Positions 30,712 to 42,887 of a stretch of 64,000 nt of DNA are shown here, in pieces. Both the position numbers and the translations under genes were made by a program. Source of the stretch: Oscheius tipulae (Eukaryota; Nematoda; Chromadorea; Rhabditida; Rhabditidae); the NCBI GenBank assembly GCA_037178975.1, contig JASJZH010000002.1:3534001-3598000 (forward strand), in the 5' to 3' direction. A model generated the notes under the pieces. It was not told where the DNA came from, did not search any database, and saw only the letters and a program-made list of their open reading frames with translations. Numbering within the stretch: the first letter of the stretch is position 1; each line of letters opens with the position of its first letter.

Positions 30712-32130
30712 GACAGACTGTGTGTCAATAAAATGTGCCAGAACGCTGTTTTTCGCACTCATGCTATTTGCTGAGGCGTGTCGCAACAGATGGACAATGC
30801 TGGACGCTGTCCTGAGGAAAAAGCCGCAGGGCCTTTGTGCAGTCGGCCTACGCATCGGACAGAGAGGAGCGACTCCATGGAACGGAGAAAAAGTTCCCGA
30901 AAGGTCATTTTCTGACGGCCCAATCCGACTGTGGGACCTGTTCCACTGAGGCCACCCGAACCAAAAAAGGTGGACCTTGGAATCTCAGGATTTAATAGAG
31001 TTTTTGTGGATCCACTCTAGACAGAACACAAATTCAGAATAGGTACTTTGTAGATAACCTTAAATTCATTAGTGTCATAACATTTCAGCGATCTCTACAG
31101 TATACTTGTATTTCGAGTCGAAACGAGTCGAGTCGAACAAGTATACCCTATAGTACCCATGTCTACACCAGTGCCTAAGAGTAGTCTGTCTGTCGCTGAC
31201 GTTACTATTCAGGCTCCAGGTTCGAAGATGTGTTTCCCAGCTGTTAGTCGGATTTTCAATGTCTTCGATATATTTCTAATATCCAACTCAATCGTTTGTC
31301 TTTTGAACTTCGGTCTGCATTTTAAACAACCGTCGCGCTGATATCATCGACCCACGTGTATTTTCATTCCTGTACGCGTCGTTTTCTAATCATGTTAGCC
31401 TTTTTGTCCCTTCACATGTATTTTGTAAAGGTCTCTGTTTGTGTTTGAACTTTGGGCGGGGAAAAATGCCATCCTCTCGTTTGTAAACAGATAAAATGAA
31501 CTTCCGTTCTAGCGTCTCCCAGCCAACTTGACCGTTTGCACCAGAGCTGACCTAACACGAATATCCAATTATGAATCTGACCCAATGGCAATCAGCTCTA
31601 TCCCAATAGCTTCACTGAAAACCAAAAAACGCGGTTGAACTCGGCGATCAAGAGCAAAAAATGCTCAAGCGGCAGCCAGCTGCCACGAGTGCGTCAGGTC
31701 TCTGCACTTGTATTCACGTGACCTTTCACGCCCCTCCCTCATATTCTATGCAAATTGTTAACCGTCTATTTTTGGCCTGCTTCTTTTCTATCTCTTTGAC
31801 ATCTCACAACCAAACTTTGCCATTGGAGAAAAGACGGCTCCAGTTCTGCTTGCTTCGCTTCTAACAATAAGCATTTTATCATCCGACTTTCGGAGAAGCT
31901 CTTATTCTTATCTACTCTCCAATTCAAAAAGCACCGAACACGTGGTGATCTGAGATTCGTGATGTTTCAAGACCACGTTGCTCGTTCACTGAACTTCCTC
32001 CCCCTGTCTCTCTCTATCGGCAGGCAGCCACTCGTCGTTGCAAACGAGACCGGCTGTCATGCTGCCAGGTCTCTGTGGGACTTCCTGACCTTTTCCCTTT
32101 GTCTTTTTTCTCTGATGAAGAGCAACTTTC
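30712..32130. other. Gene-poor region upstream of SCOT, with one small hairpin
   Basis: I see no exon chain on either strand. A perfect 10-bp inverted pair (GTATACTTGT / ACAAGTATAC) at 31100-31109 and 31137-31146 flanks a loop containing repeated CGAGTCG units. The rest presumably holds the SCOT promoter and, if the acceptor at 32131-32132 is cis-spliced, a 5'-UTR intron. Confidence 0.5.
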
Positions 32131-32139
32131 AGGTTCAAA

Positions 32140-34365
32140 ATGCTGGGAAGACTCCAATCAACCGTCTCCAAGATCCCTTCCACTGTAAGTTAAAAACTTT
32201 GACTCTTTAAGCACTCTTTTCATATACTAGAAATCATTTTAGTGCCTTGCAATGTTCAGAAAAGTTATAGCCAGGTAAAAATTGTAACTTTACAAAACAT
32301 TGCTAGGCCGAAAAACGAGGTTCTCGATACAATAATACAAAAAAACACGCCGAACAATTCTTATTCCAGAGTTCGGCCACAATCTTCTACCTGAGAAGCT
32401 TCTCTACCAGTTCCAAGCAGTATGTGAAGATCTATCCCAGTGCCCTGGAGGCTGTCAAAGACATTCCTGACAATTCCAAGCTTCTGGTTGGAGGTGAGAC
32501 TATTCATGTGTTGTTTGGAAAAGGACTCTACAGGCTTCGGACTCTGCGGAATCCCAGAGAATCTGATCGCTGCCGTGGCCGAATGCGGTCAGAAGGGTCT
32601 GACTTGCGTCTCGAACAATGCCGGAGTTGACGACTGGGGGCTTGGGCTGCTTCTAAAGTCAAGACAGGTACTTTCCTGTATTTCCTTCGATCCTTCTTCA
32701 GATCAAGAGGATGGTCTCCTCCTACGTCGGAGAGAATGCCGAATTCGCCAGACAGTACCTCTCCGGAGAGCTGGAGCTCGAGTTCACTCCTCAGGTTAGC
32801 CTTACTCCTTTTAATACTTGCATTCGTGACGGGACCTGTTTCAAACCTTCCCAAGGTCCCAAAATGTTTCACTTACACTCAATGTCATCTATAATATCCT
32901 CGGACAGTTGTCAATCGGTGCTAATCGGCCTAAACGGTTGCCATCTCTCTTATCAGTAAAGAAACAAGGCGTCATCGGTTGTTTACAGGGAACTCTGGCC
33001 GAGAAGATTCGTGCTGCCGGAGCCGGAATCCCTGCCTTCTTCACACCGACCGGCTACGGAACTCTGATTCAGGAGGGAGGTGCCCCGATCAAGTACAGCC
33101 AGACGAAGAAGGGAGAGGTCGAGATTTTCAGTTCACCCAAAGAGGTGAGTCCTATTTATTTGAGAGTTAGGAAATTCTTTAGACCCGTTCCTTCAATGGA
33201 ACCAACTACGTTCTGGAAGATTCGATCTGGGGAGACTACGCCCTGATCAAGGCCTGGAGGGCTGACACTCTTGGTAACATTCAGTTCAGGTAGTTCTTTT
33301 GGATATGGTTCTATTCAAAATGTTTCAGACAAGCGGCCGGTAACTTTAACAATCCCATGTGCAAAGCCAGCAAGTGCACAATTGTCGAGGTTGAGGAGAT
33401 CGTGGAGCCCGGAACCATTGCCCCCAATGACGTCCATATTCCGTCTATCTACTGTCACCGTCTCGTTCTTGGAAAGAACTACAAGAAGCCGATTGAGAGG
33501 CCGATGTTCGCACAAGACGGACCGGTCAAGAAAGATGAGTCGAGCGAGGGCAAGAGTCGCGAAATCATCGCCTCTCGCGCTGCTCTCGAGTTCCGCGATG
33601 GCATGTATGGTATGTTACCTGCTCTTAAATTTTTTAATTCCCCTTTTCAGCCAATCTCGGAATCGGAATCCCCACTCTGGCTCCCAATTACATTCCTAAG
33701 GGAATCACTGTCCATCTCCAGAGTGAGAACGGTATCATCGGAGTCGGTCCCTATCCCCGAAAGGGGCAAGAGGATCCCGATCTGATCAATGCCGGAAAGG
33801 AATGTATCACTCTTCTGAAAGGAGCTTCGATTGTCGGCAGTGACGAGTCCTTCGCCATGATTCGTGGATCTCACATGGACATTACTCTTCTGGGAGCGCT
33901 TCAGGTCGCCGCCAATGGAGATCTGGCCAACTGGATGATTCCTGTGAGTTTTTGAATGTTTCCCATGTACAAAGATTGATATCAGGGCAAGCTTGTCCGT
34001 GGAATGGGAGGAGCCATGGACTTGGTCGGATCGAGCTCTCACTCTTCGGAAAAGAAGACAACGAGAGTCGTTGTAGTGATGGAGCACTGTTCGAAGAAGG
34101 GGGAACCCAAGATTCTTCCCCAATGTGACCTCCCCTTGACGGGAAAGGGTGTTGTTAGCAGAATTATCACCGACATGGTTAGCTGACTCTTTGAAAAGGA
34201 CAAAATTTCTCTTTTCAGGCCGTCTTCGATGTATGCAACCGAGGACTGACCCTAATCGAAGTCAGAAAAGATCTCACCGTGGACGATATCAAAATCAGAA
34301 CAGCTGCCGAGTTCCGAGTGTCTCCGGACCTCAAACCCATGGGTCAGGCTCCTCTCAACCAATAA
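32140..34365 (+). CDS. oxct-1: Succinyl-CoA:3-oxoacid CoA-transferase (SCOT)
   Basis: Mitochondrial enzyme that activates acetoacetate with CoA from succinyl-CoA, the key step of ketone-body use. The ATG at 32140 follows a splice acceptor by 8 bp and opens a basic, mitochondrial-targeting-like N-terminus ([15 protein letters not shown]). About ten exons give a full-length protein of roughly 520 aa. Domain A carries [13 protein letters not shown] and [20 protein letters not shown]; the linker follows. Domain B carries [14 protein letters not shown] and the catalytic-glutamate motif [12 protein letters not shown] (about 33720-33755), then GGAMDLV and the C-terminal [14 protein letters not shown]. 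All active-site motifs are intact. An AATAAA lies 72 bp after the stop. Confidence 0.96.
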
Positions 34366-34436
34366 TTCACTTCGAGTGTCTGCTCAAAAAGAATCCATAG
34401 CACAAAAAAGCATAAGGCCGGTTGTTTCCTGTTGTA

Positions 34437-34442
34437 AATAAA
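34437..34442 (+). terminator. AATAAA polyadenylation signal of SCOT
   Basis: Plus-strand AATAAA 72 bp after the stop codon. Confidence 0.7.
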
Positions 34443-35510
34443 GTTTTATGTACAGAGTTCTGTTCATAGTAAGTAAAGCTCGCTGATCACTTTTCAGTGA
34501 GCAAAGTGAGCACAGCTGCCGTTCATTGTTGGAGATAAGGGAAGACCGATAGTAGGGGAAGAGATTTTGAGGTGTGAGCTATGGCTTTGGTTGTTCTCTG
34601 AGAAGATCAACACTGTTGACTCAAAGATCGAAGGAATACATTTTGGTGACTTTAGAAAACGGTTCACAATTGCCACTGAAAATTCTACTCGACTACAAAC
34701 TCTATAATTACAGTCTTTCGAAGCAACTTTTTGTCCTTTTGAACTCGATAACTTTGTACATTCTAGTTTTGAAAGTTTTTAGAGAACACAAAAGTTTTTT
34801 TGCAAATAAAGTTTCTGAATACCAAACAGTTAGATCGGAACTACGGTAACACGTAGAAACAGCGTTTGTGGAATGATGAAGGTAGAATCTCGGGTATTTG
34901 AGTGAGAATATCTCAAGAAACTACATTTAATGTTATGCTCAGAGATGTCAAAAGAACCTCTTTTTCCATTTACTGACCATTCACCTCCTCTAGGCTATTT
35001 CAACAGTAGCAACGCTGTCGTTGTCGTAACCACATCGCATTCCCTATCGGTTCTCTTCGAAACCTCACCATACCCGAAGGTTTCTTTTAGAAATGGGAAG
35101 AAATCAATGTTTGTTCGCTGTTTATCAGGCTCGCCAAGTCCACTATTTCATCTGTGAAGAGAAAAGCAAAGCTCTGAAATAGCACCGGCGTCTGGCTATG
35201 AAATCGATATTTTCTCAGTTTCGGTTTTATTTCTTTTTCTGACCCATTTCTATGAACTTTTCTGTTTTCTACATACCCAAATGACTCATAAAAACCCAAC
35301 TCAACTCAAAAAGATTCGCGCCCTGCTGTCAGCCCGCGACATTCGAATGGCTTATTTGCCATAGTTCTATCTCTCCTCTCTAGCATTTGCTGGCCCCCTG
35401 ACTCGCTCATTCGTCTGTTGAATTCTCTCCGAATCAATAGGTTTCTCTTCGCTCGGAAAACTTTCATTTTTCTTCGGATTTTCTCAGAAAAAAGTTCAAT
35501 CCTAGTCTTT
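34443..35510. other. Intergenic region between SCOT and the ACF1-like gene
   Basis: No gene seen on either strand. Presumed to contain the promoter of the three-gene cluster that follows. Confidence 0.5.
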
Positions 35511-35522
35511 CAGACTTCTCAG

Positions 35523-38500
35523 ATGCCTTTACTGAACAAAAAGCCGTTTGAGCCTTCGCCAATACCGACCGAGTTAGGCGAAAATGATCGAGTTTACTAC
35601 CTCGAGGCCAGTAACGAGATCTTCATCAGTTACGAGTAAGTCTGCTGACTTTCTTCATAGGATTCCTTCTCTGGTTACTGTAGAAATCTACCTATTTTCA
35701 GTGACTACTTCCAAAGACAGATCCAGTTGACCTCGACCATCTGGTCGTGCGAGTACACGGGAAAGACTGGCTTGACCTTCTTTGAAGCACAAGAGTCCGA
35801 GAAAATAGCCATGGTTCGGAATTTCAGACATTTTTGGTCTAAAAAAAAAAGTGTTCAGGACACCATTGGTAATTTTCCCAGCTACCTGGAGATCCCAATC
35901 CTGTATGTCGTCCAGAAGTACACTTGCAGGGGTCGATTTGACGAGCTCGTCAATGACATTCACAACATGATCAAGGACCGGTACTTCATTGGAGAAGAAT
36001 GCTTCTACACAGAGAGTAACAAGAGGCGGAACTGCAAGATTCTGTCCTGTACTGTTGATGCTAAGGAGAATGGCGGGGTTGTGTAAGGTCGATTTGAAGA
36101 CTGTTCAAAGGCTTTGGCTCAGAGACCCAAACACTCATCTACCATCGCCTTCCTGCTATCGATACAACCTACAGATTCTGGATGATATGGGCCCTGGAGA
36201 TGAGGGCGATCGGGAAGATGTCACCTTCGAGTCCATGGGGTGAGTTGGGTCTCTTAGTTGTTCTATCGTTTTCGATATCGCGTCCTGCCACGATTTTCCA
36301 CCTCACATACAAAGACCAATGAGAGTTTTCAGGCGAGGAAAACAAGCTGCCTCCAGAGCCAAGCTCAAAATCTTCCTAAAAAACTCCTGCTACTTGGAAC
36401 CGAGGCGGTATGCTGTGAAGGTAGACTTGCTAATTTTCCTATTTACTATCTTCCTCTTTAGGGACGGTACCTGGAAGACGGAGTGATAGAGAACCTGAAA
36501 TGGGACTTGATTCTCGGAGGACCCGAGCCTCAGCTCCTAGAGACGCCTGTGATTGGTAGAGGACGCCACAGTAAGGTCAATGGACACGAGAAGGAAGAAG
36601 CTGCCGAGGAGGATGATTTCGCGACTCCGTCAAAAGGCAGGGGACGGAGGAAGAGTGAAAAGGGGCGAGTGATGAGTGAGAAGAAGAGACAGCGGATCAT
36701 CAGTCAGCAGGAAGAACTGATTCCGCTCTTCGAATCGGCCAAGAGATTCAATGTCGATGTCGCTGAGTAAGGATCTTTACTCTTCCTTTGACAGTTTTCT
36801 TTTAGCTATCAACAGAACGATCGATTCTTGACAGGATCTGACATTTCGACGCTCAAGGAAAAGATCAAATCTGCCCGTATCGAGGAACGAGAGGCCAACC
36901 AGGCCGTCAAGAAGCAGAAGAAGATGTCGAAGCAGGAGCGTGGACGCAAGAGAGACGATCTGGAGTGCGACGACCTCCGGCCCTTGCCAGATTTCCAAGC
37001 TCTCGAGCTCCCAGAATGGATGACAGAGGACGAGTTTGCCGACTACCTCTCAATTTTACAATTCTTCATCGCCTATGCTGATCTTCTTCCAATCAAGGAG
37101 ATCCGTGGTACGAGTCGTGTAACTCTCTCGGACATAGTCATGGGAATTCGATGTCCCGACCCTCAACGAAGTCCCTACGCGGATCTAATTCGTGTTCTGC
37201 TCTCGGCAAGAACAGATCGGGCAGATGAGGAAGACGGAGATGAGGCTGATCTGAGAAACAAGGAAGAGATCCAGTTGATTCAGCTCCAAAACTGTGATCC
37301 AGCTCATGTGCTCTATGGAGACGATATCCGTGAAGCTAGTCAGCTTCACGAGAATCTACGATTGACTCATGGTAAGCGGGCTCTTCTGAATTCAAACTGG
37401 TTACAGGCGAGTCCCTGCGCCACTTCCCAGTCGACTGGATGACTCTCTCCGAGATCCTTCGTCTCATCTTCATGACCTCTGGCTACTACACCGGTCAATC
37501 GACTCATCGACATCGTCTCTTCGCCCGTGGCTACTTTAAAGGATTTGAGGATCCCGGTTTTGTTCTCGCACATGAAAATCCAGAGCTTATGGAGAAGCTT
37601 ACAAGAGTAAGCTACTTCCTTTTCGATCCAAAGCAAAGTTTCAGCTAACTGTCTTCCACTTGACCCATCAGGAACGTCTGCTAATTATGGACACTTTGAT
37701 CCGTCAACTGCTCTCCTACAGCAAGTACCGTACTGCCCAAGAGGACAAGATGAACCAACTGTGGGAGCAGAAGAAAGAGTTGAAGAAGCTTAAGGTCTGG
37801 GACGAGGGTCAGGAGAAGGACGCTAAGGACTCTCGACTCGCCCAAGAGTACGAGATCCAGAAAAGGAAAGAGGAAGGTCTGGAAGGAAATCCTTCTCGTC
37901 CAGTACCATGTAAACTCTCTCAAGTTCTTTTCACTGGTCTAATTTAGGTTCTGAGACGAAGCGATTAAAGACTCTGCTCAGCACGTATCGGATATCCAAC
38001 AGGGCTAATAAGACCCTGGAAGAGTTAGAAGAACTGCTCTTGGCGGGAGTCAGTTACAGCGAGCTGGAAATCGAGGATGTGCTGACAGCCAGAGATATAC
38101 AGAGAGAACGAGTCAAGGAAATTGTTCAGAACCTTCAATCCTCCATCTTTGACATGTGTAGTAAGTAATCTCTTCAAAAATAGGAGACAATCATGTTTCA
38201 GCATCCTTCGGAACTCTTCATCTCGGCCGTGACCGAGCATTCCGAAACTACTTCATTGTCGAGGCTCTGCCCATGGTCCTTGTGGAGAATGCTTCAGGCA
38301 AGGACAGAATAGGTTGCTGTCTCGAGCCGACCCCAATTGGAGACACGGAAACACCGGACCCTGACTCGGTCAGCGAGATTCTCGGATGTTCTGGGAACAT
38401 GGAGACGTGTGTAATTCACGGGGAGAAGATGAAGGAGAGACCAAGATGGAGCTACATTGACAGTGTCGAGACTCTGAACAAGGTACCTTTGTTATTTATT

Positions 38501-40395
38501 TCTAGAATATACAGAATCTTAGTTGACAAGTGCTTGTAATCCTCGCGGTTACCGGGAAGTCAGTCTGAACGAGGAGATGGTCTATCACCAGAGACGAATC
38601 GAAGAAATGATCAACAAGATGAAGACCAAGCAGGAAAACGGACAGTTCTCTGTCGTGTTCTGTAACCAGATCGAAGATCCAGCCAATATGGAACAGACTA
38701 TCGAATGGGACATTGAGATGCGAGAATTGCTGCTCGACCTGGAGGAGAAAATCGAACAGGGGCAGATGGGACGACTACCAGACGAGATTGACCGACTCCA
38801 ATGGCGGGAACAGCTTCTGGAATCAGGAGATGTGTCCTCTTTGATCAAGGAGAACATCTGCATTACTGGATTGAATGAAGAGGTCGTCTGGGACGTAGAG
38901 GACAAGAAGTTCCTGTCTCCAGCAGGACGGTTGGTCGCATGGCTCTTGTCAGTCTAAAAAGTCCTTTCAGACTCGGTCTTGCCTTTCTGATGCTGGTCAA
39001 GTCAATCCCCCTAAAGTTCCTGAAGCCGCCTTTCATTCAAACCAGGCACGATGAAAATGGAAAACCCATAGCTTCGGCAGTTCTACAGAACTGGCAGAGA
39101 ACCGTTGTGAACTGTGAATCCATCCCAGCCATTGCTCTCTATCTTTCTACCCTCGAGCCTTCTATCCTCTGGGGAAGGAGTAGACTTCAGGTAAGAACTT
39201 GCCACAATCTCTTTGACAAAGGTTTTAGGGCAAATGCCGGATCTGTCGCCGGAAGGGAGCAGCTGAGAGTCTGACCCTCTGTGAAGATTGCGACAAGTGC
39301 TTCCATCTGGAATGTGTCCATTTGAAGCAAGTGGTAGAAGGATGGGTCTGTCCCGACTGTACTGCTGTTCGGAAGAAGGTCGTAGCCGCCGAGAAGAGAC
39401 GAGCAGCAAAGGAAGAACAGGAACAGCTGAATGGAAACAAGGAGAATACTGAAGATGGAGAAGAGAACAACAGTATTGCCGAGGAGAGCATGGACTCCAC
39501 TAGTGTGTAAGTTTCAGATTGTCTCCCACGTATTGTCTCGATGAATCAGTTTTCTGGCTGCCGAGATTGTGGAGATAACCGCATTGAAAATGCATCCCCT
39601 GTTCGGAAGAAGGCTCGTAGCTGCCGAGAAGAGACGAGCAGCTACGACCTTCTTCCGAACAGCAGTACAGTCGGGACAGACCCATCCTTCTACTATCATG
39701 CTCATTTCCTTTCAGAGAGACACTCACGACCAAGACCAGCAGTGGAAGGAAGATCAAGAAGGTTCCCAGTTACAAGGACGTCAACACCCCTCCTCTGAAA
39801 AACACCAAACGACAGTCAATAAAGAGTAATGGTCACAACGGTCACCACGCTCCCAGCCCACAGCAGTCAGAAGAAGACTACGAGAGTGACAGTTCAGCCA
39901 GAAAATCGAAAAGAAGGAGAACGGGACCGGTCAAGGACAAAAAGACTCCTGTCAAGCTGAGGGAAAACGATCCCCAGGTCAAGGAAAAGATGGTCCGGCT
40001 GGAGGCTGTCATTCGGGACGCAATGAAGCTGGACTTTGCCTGGCCTTTCCTCGAGCCCGTGGATGAGAAGGATGTGAGTTTTCAGAAGGATTGTAAAGAG
40101 TCTTATCAAATCCTAGGTTCCGGACTACTACGACATCATCCGCGAGCCGATTGACCTCCGAACAATGTCGATCAAGATGAAGAACTACGAGTACGACACC
40201 CCGGATGACATCCGAACCGATATGGAACTTCTCGTGGCCAACTGCAAGCACTACAACGAGGAAGACAGTGAAATCTATGCTGTAAGACTACCAGAATTCC
40301 CATTACAAAACCAGTTCCAGTGCGCCGAGCAGATCGAAGAGTACTTCACTGACCGACTCAAGGAAATCTTCGAACATAAGAAGCGAAGACGATGA
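35523..40395 (+). CDS. baz1a-like: ACF1/BAZ1A-type ISWI-complex subunit (WAC-DDT-PHD-bromodomain)
   Basis: Large accessory subunit of ISWI nucleosome-spacing remodellers (ACF/CHRAC or WICH), nuclear. The order of domains is diagnostic. An N-terminal WAC domain comes first (TSTIWSCEYTGKTGLTFFEA, about 35730-35790). A DDT domain follows (ALELPEWMTEDEFADYL, about 36995-37110), then WHIM-like helical motifs (LTVFHLTHQERLLIMDTLI, about 37645-37710). Then a PHD finger (CRICRRKGAAESLTLCEDC, then CFHLECVHLKQ and GWVCPDC, about 39235-39360) and a C-terminal bromodomain (VPDYYDIIREPIDLRTM, and HYNEEDSEIYA with the acetyl-lysine-binding Asn, about 40116-40280). It ends with a basic tail. The start is right at a splice acceptor (CAG|ATG). 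Whether it is the ACF1 or the WSTF side of the family is not settled; no WSTF-specific feature was seen. Intron 39507-39715 holds an inverted copy of the PHD exon. Confidence 0.9.
39601..39693. repeat. Inverted plus direct copy of the PHD exon inside the next intron
   Basis: Positions 39641-39693 are a perfect 53-bp reverse complement of exon positions 39334-39386. Positions 39601-39642 are a near-identical direct copy of exon 39367-39407, with one inserted C and one C-to-T change. Together the two copies form a hairpin of about 23 bp (39601-39623 with 39638-39660). All of it lies inside the 209-bp intron 39507-39715. Confidence 0.95.
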
Positions 40396-40635
40396 TTTGC
40401 CTCATTTTCTGTTTTATCGTGTTTCTTCATGTTAATCCAGCACTGGTTGCTCTCGTACCGGTTCTCACGCAAAGCTTTGAATCTGAACCTCATCCATTCT
40501 TTGTCAGCAATAGGTCTCATCTCGTCTTCAATGAATCTTTGTTGGAATCACTTTGTCTTGGATTGGAAGTAGTTTAGATCTTGAGTTATCTAGAAGAAGT
40601 GCGTAGAATCAAAGATGATTTTTAGTTTAGGCCCG

Positions 40636-42733
40636 ATGGAAGACTGTCCGTCCACTTCTTTGGATCACTGCTATGTAGGCTCAACGAGGCAGGTGTGTCT
40701 GTTTTCCCTTGTAGTTTTGGCTCTGAATTATCTGCCTGCTGAATTTTCTCTCCCGTATCGTCTAGATATCTCAGTAATCTCGGTTTTATAGGCTATCTGT
40801 CAGTTCTATTCAGTTCTGATGGAGATTACCTAACCCGGTTCTTCTTGTCTTCGCTGCCTAGATATCTTCCAATCACTTTAAAGCTTCTGTGCAAGAGAAA
40901 TAAACTGAGTCTACCACAAAAATTGTATCTGTTCCAGATTTATAAGCGATAGTTGTGTCGATAGAAAATGCATTAGAATTTGAAATAGAGATGCGCTCAC
41001 GCGACTCAAACGTTCTATTTGTCGTAGCCCTTACATTTATCTCCGAAATCGTAACATATGGACGTAACATATCAGTAGCAATGTAATTAGTCTTTACGAA
41101 AGTATAATTTTTCAGAACCGAGAAGAACGAACACGAATGCCGAATGGAGAAAAGGTAAGAATGGTTCAGCGTCTCCGAAAGATCATTGACGACCTCAACA
41201 AACTAACCGAGGAACATTTCACGGTCGTCACATCATCCGAGGTAACTTTTTATCTCAAAATTGGTCTCATAACATCATAATGCACCCTATCTACGCAAGT
41301 TCAATTCTGGAGGTCAAGGTCACCTTGTGCATCTCGTTTACAAGACGCTAGACAAATTCCTCATCTCTCTTTCAGATTCCAGACAAGCATCTGTCATTCT
41401 ATGGCTCCCGATATCTGGTTCGATCAATTGCGGGCTCAAACTTAAAGGATCAACTCTTGGAAGAAGACTTTGACAGAGTGAGTGCTTGTATTTCTCTTTT
41501 TCAACCAATTACAGCGGTCAATCTATCTCCCAATTGTCAAGACTTCCTCGAAGGAAGACGAGGAAAACTGCTCGGAGAATGCTCTCTGGGGAAAGGTTGG
41601 AATACTTGCAGACTTGTCGAAAAAAATTTCTAGGTAGTCAACCTCTTGGACCTTTACAATTACCCAAGCAAGGAACATTTCAGCTACAAGCAACATCGTG
41701 GTCACCAGGTCCGTTTCCCTTTTTCCCTCGCGTTTTGTTTACTCTGCTCTTTGCAGCCAAAGACTCGGCCCAAACCCTCATACTGGCCTCGGGAAATAAA
41801 GTACATCTCCTTGGTCAACTCTTCCATTCAAAATGCTCTTGAACAAGGTATGTCATCCTCTTTTCATGACTTTTTATGATTTTCAGATTCTTTTGGGAGC
41901 TATTCGAGCAAAAGGCAGATTATAAGGAAGGTATTGGCGGATGTAAGGTTTCACTATCGAACTTTTGAGAACAACTTGAAGGGAAATACAAGGTAGATGG
42001 ATTCTAGCATGGAATAGTACAATTTTAGTGAAGCGACTAGCCTGAACAAACAGAGAGTATTCAGGAAACGTGGTCACTACCAATCGTATCCGGAGGATCA
42101 TGCTCTCTATGTGTCCCAGTGAGTACTATTGGTCTTTTTGTTTTTCTGACAGTATTTCCCGCCTCGAGAAACTGTTTAGAGCAAGAGATGAATCACTTTC
42201 TCCGACAAACGCCTCTTCCTGTCAGTATCCAACAGAGTGAGTGTCCTTGTCCCGTCTAATTGACTCTCGTTTAGCAGCTCGTTGAGGGTCGGCACTTTGA
42301 GGGAAGAGACTGAACATGTGAGTCTTCTCGGTACGATTATGTTACTTTTCCCAGTAGTCACAGACTCAAACAAATTCCTAGTATTTAGTTACTGTTTTGA
42401 ATTCAAAAGCAATTATCACGAATAGAATTCGGGTACAAAACATCGCAAAGAGTTTAATAATGCTTTCAGAATCCGACGACTGAGGAAAGTCTATCGGACC
42501 CCTCATCAGAAGAAGCCTTAGGATCTGTAAGAGATCCATATCTTCAAGAGCAAGCACCTTTAACAGCCCACGAACCAAAAAGAGACCAAGAACAGGTATT
42601 CGTCTCGTTCCTCATTAATTATGTCTTTCCTTTCCAGCCTCCAAAACAACCGCAACTGGTCAAAACAGTTCTGGTCCATACTCCGACCGGGCCAGTTCTC
42701 AGGCAATATGTCTACAAGCTCCGTGCAAAATGA
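40636..42733 (+). CDS. NRF1/EWG-like transcription factor
   Basis: About ten exons beginning MEDCPSTSLDHCYVGSTRQ and ending YVYKLRAK. The start was chosen because a splice acceptor (TTTAG, 40630) sits 5 bp upstream. The segment KVRMVQRLRKIIDDLNKLTE through YLVRSIAGSNLKDQLLEEDF (41150-41480), then a stretch with KPSYWPREIKYIS (about 41765-41800) and SSKRQIIRKVLADVRFHYRTF (about 41908-41970), follows the order of the DNA-binding/dimerisation region of NRF1, P3A2 and Erect wing: RxLLRKLR, then KPxxWPxDIPW, then a helical QALRTIVKN segment. The C-terminal third is low in recognisable motifs, ending KTVLVHTPTGPVLRQYV. The first intron (about 40693-41115) is long. The match is remote and by eye; a profile search is needed. 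It lies 240 bp behind the ACF1-like gene and 155 bp before RALGAPB. Confidence 0.55.
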
Positions 42734-42776
42734 CATTCCGCCATTGTTTGGTCTCGGACCAACCATCCTCTGCCAC

Positions 42777-42782
42777 AATAAA
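42777..42782 (+). terminator. AATAAA signal between the NRF1-like gene and RALGAPB
   Basis: Plus-strand AATAAA 44 bp after the NRF1-like stop and about 105 bp before the RALGAPB start, the layout expected between two genes of a nematode operon. Confidence 0.6.
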
Positions 42783-42887
42783 GTTTTTCGATTGTGCAGC
42801 TGTGTCCTTTCTGTCTCAGTTTATACTGCTACCTATCTTTTATATTCGTCTCCGATATTATGGAAAATGTTCAGATCAGACTGTCAG

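Noticed and set aside
39514-39705. Minus-strand frame containing a PHD-finger fragment (EGWVCPDCTAVRKK)
   Set aside because: It is only the inverted copy of the ACF1-like exon read on the other strand, not a separate gene.
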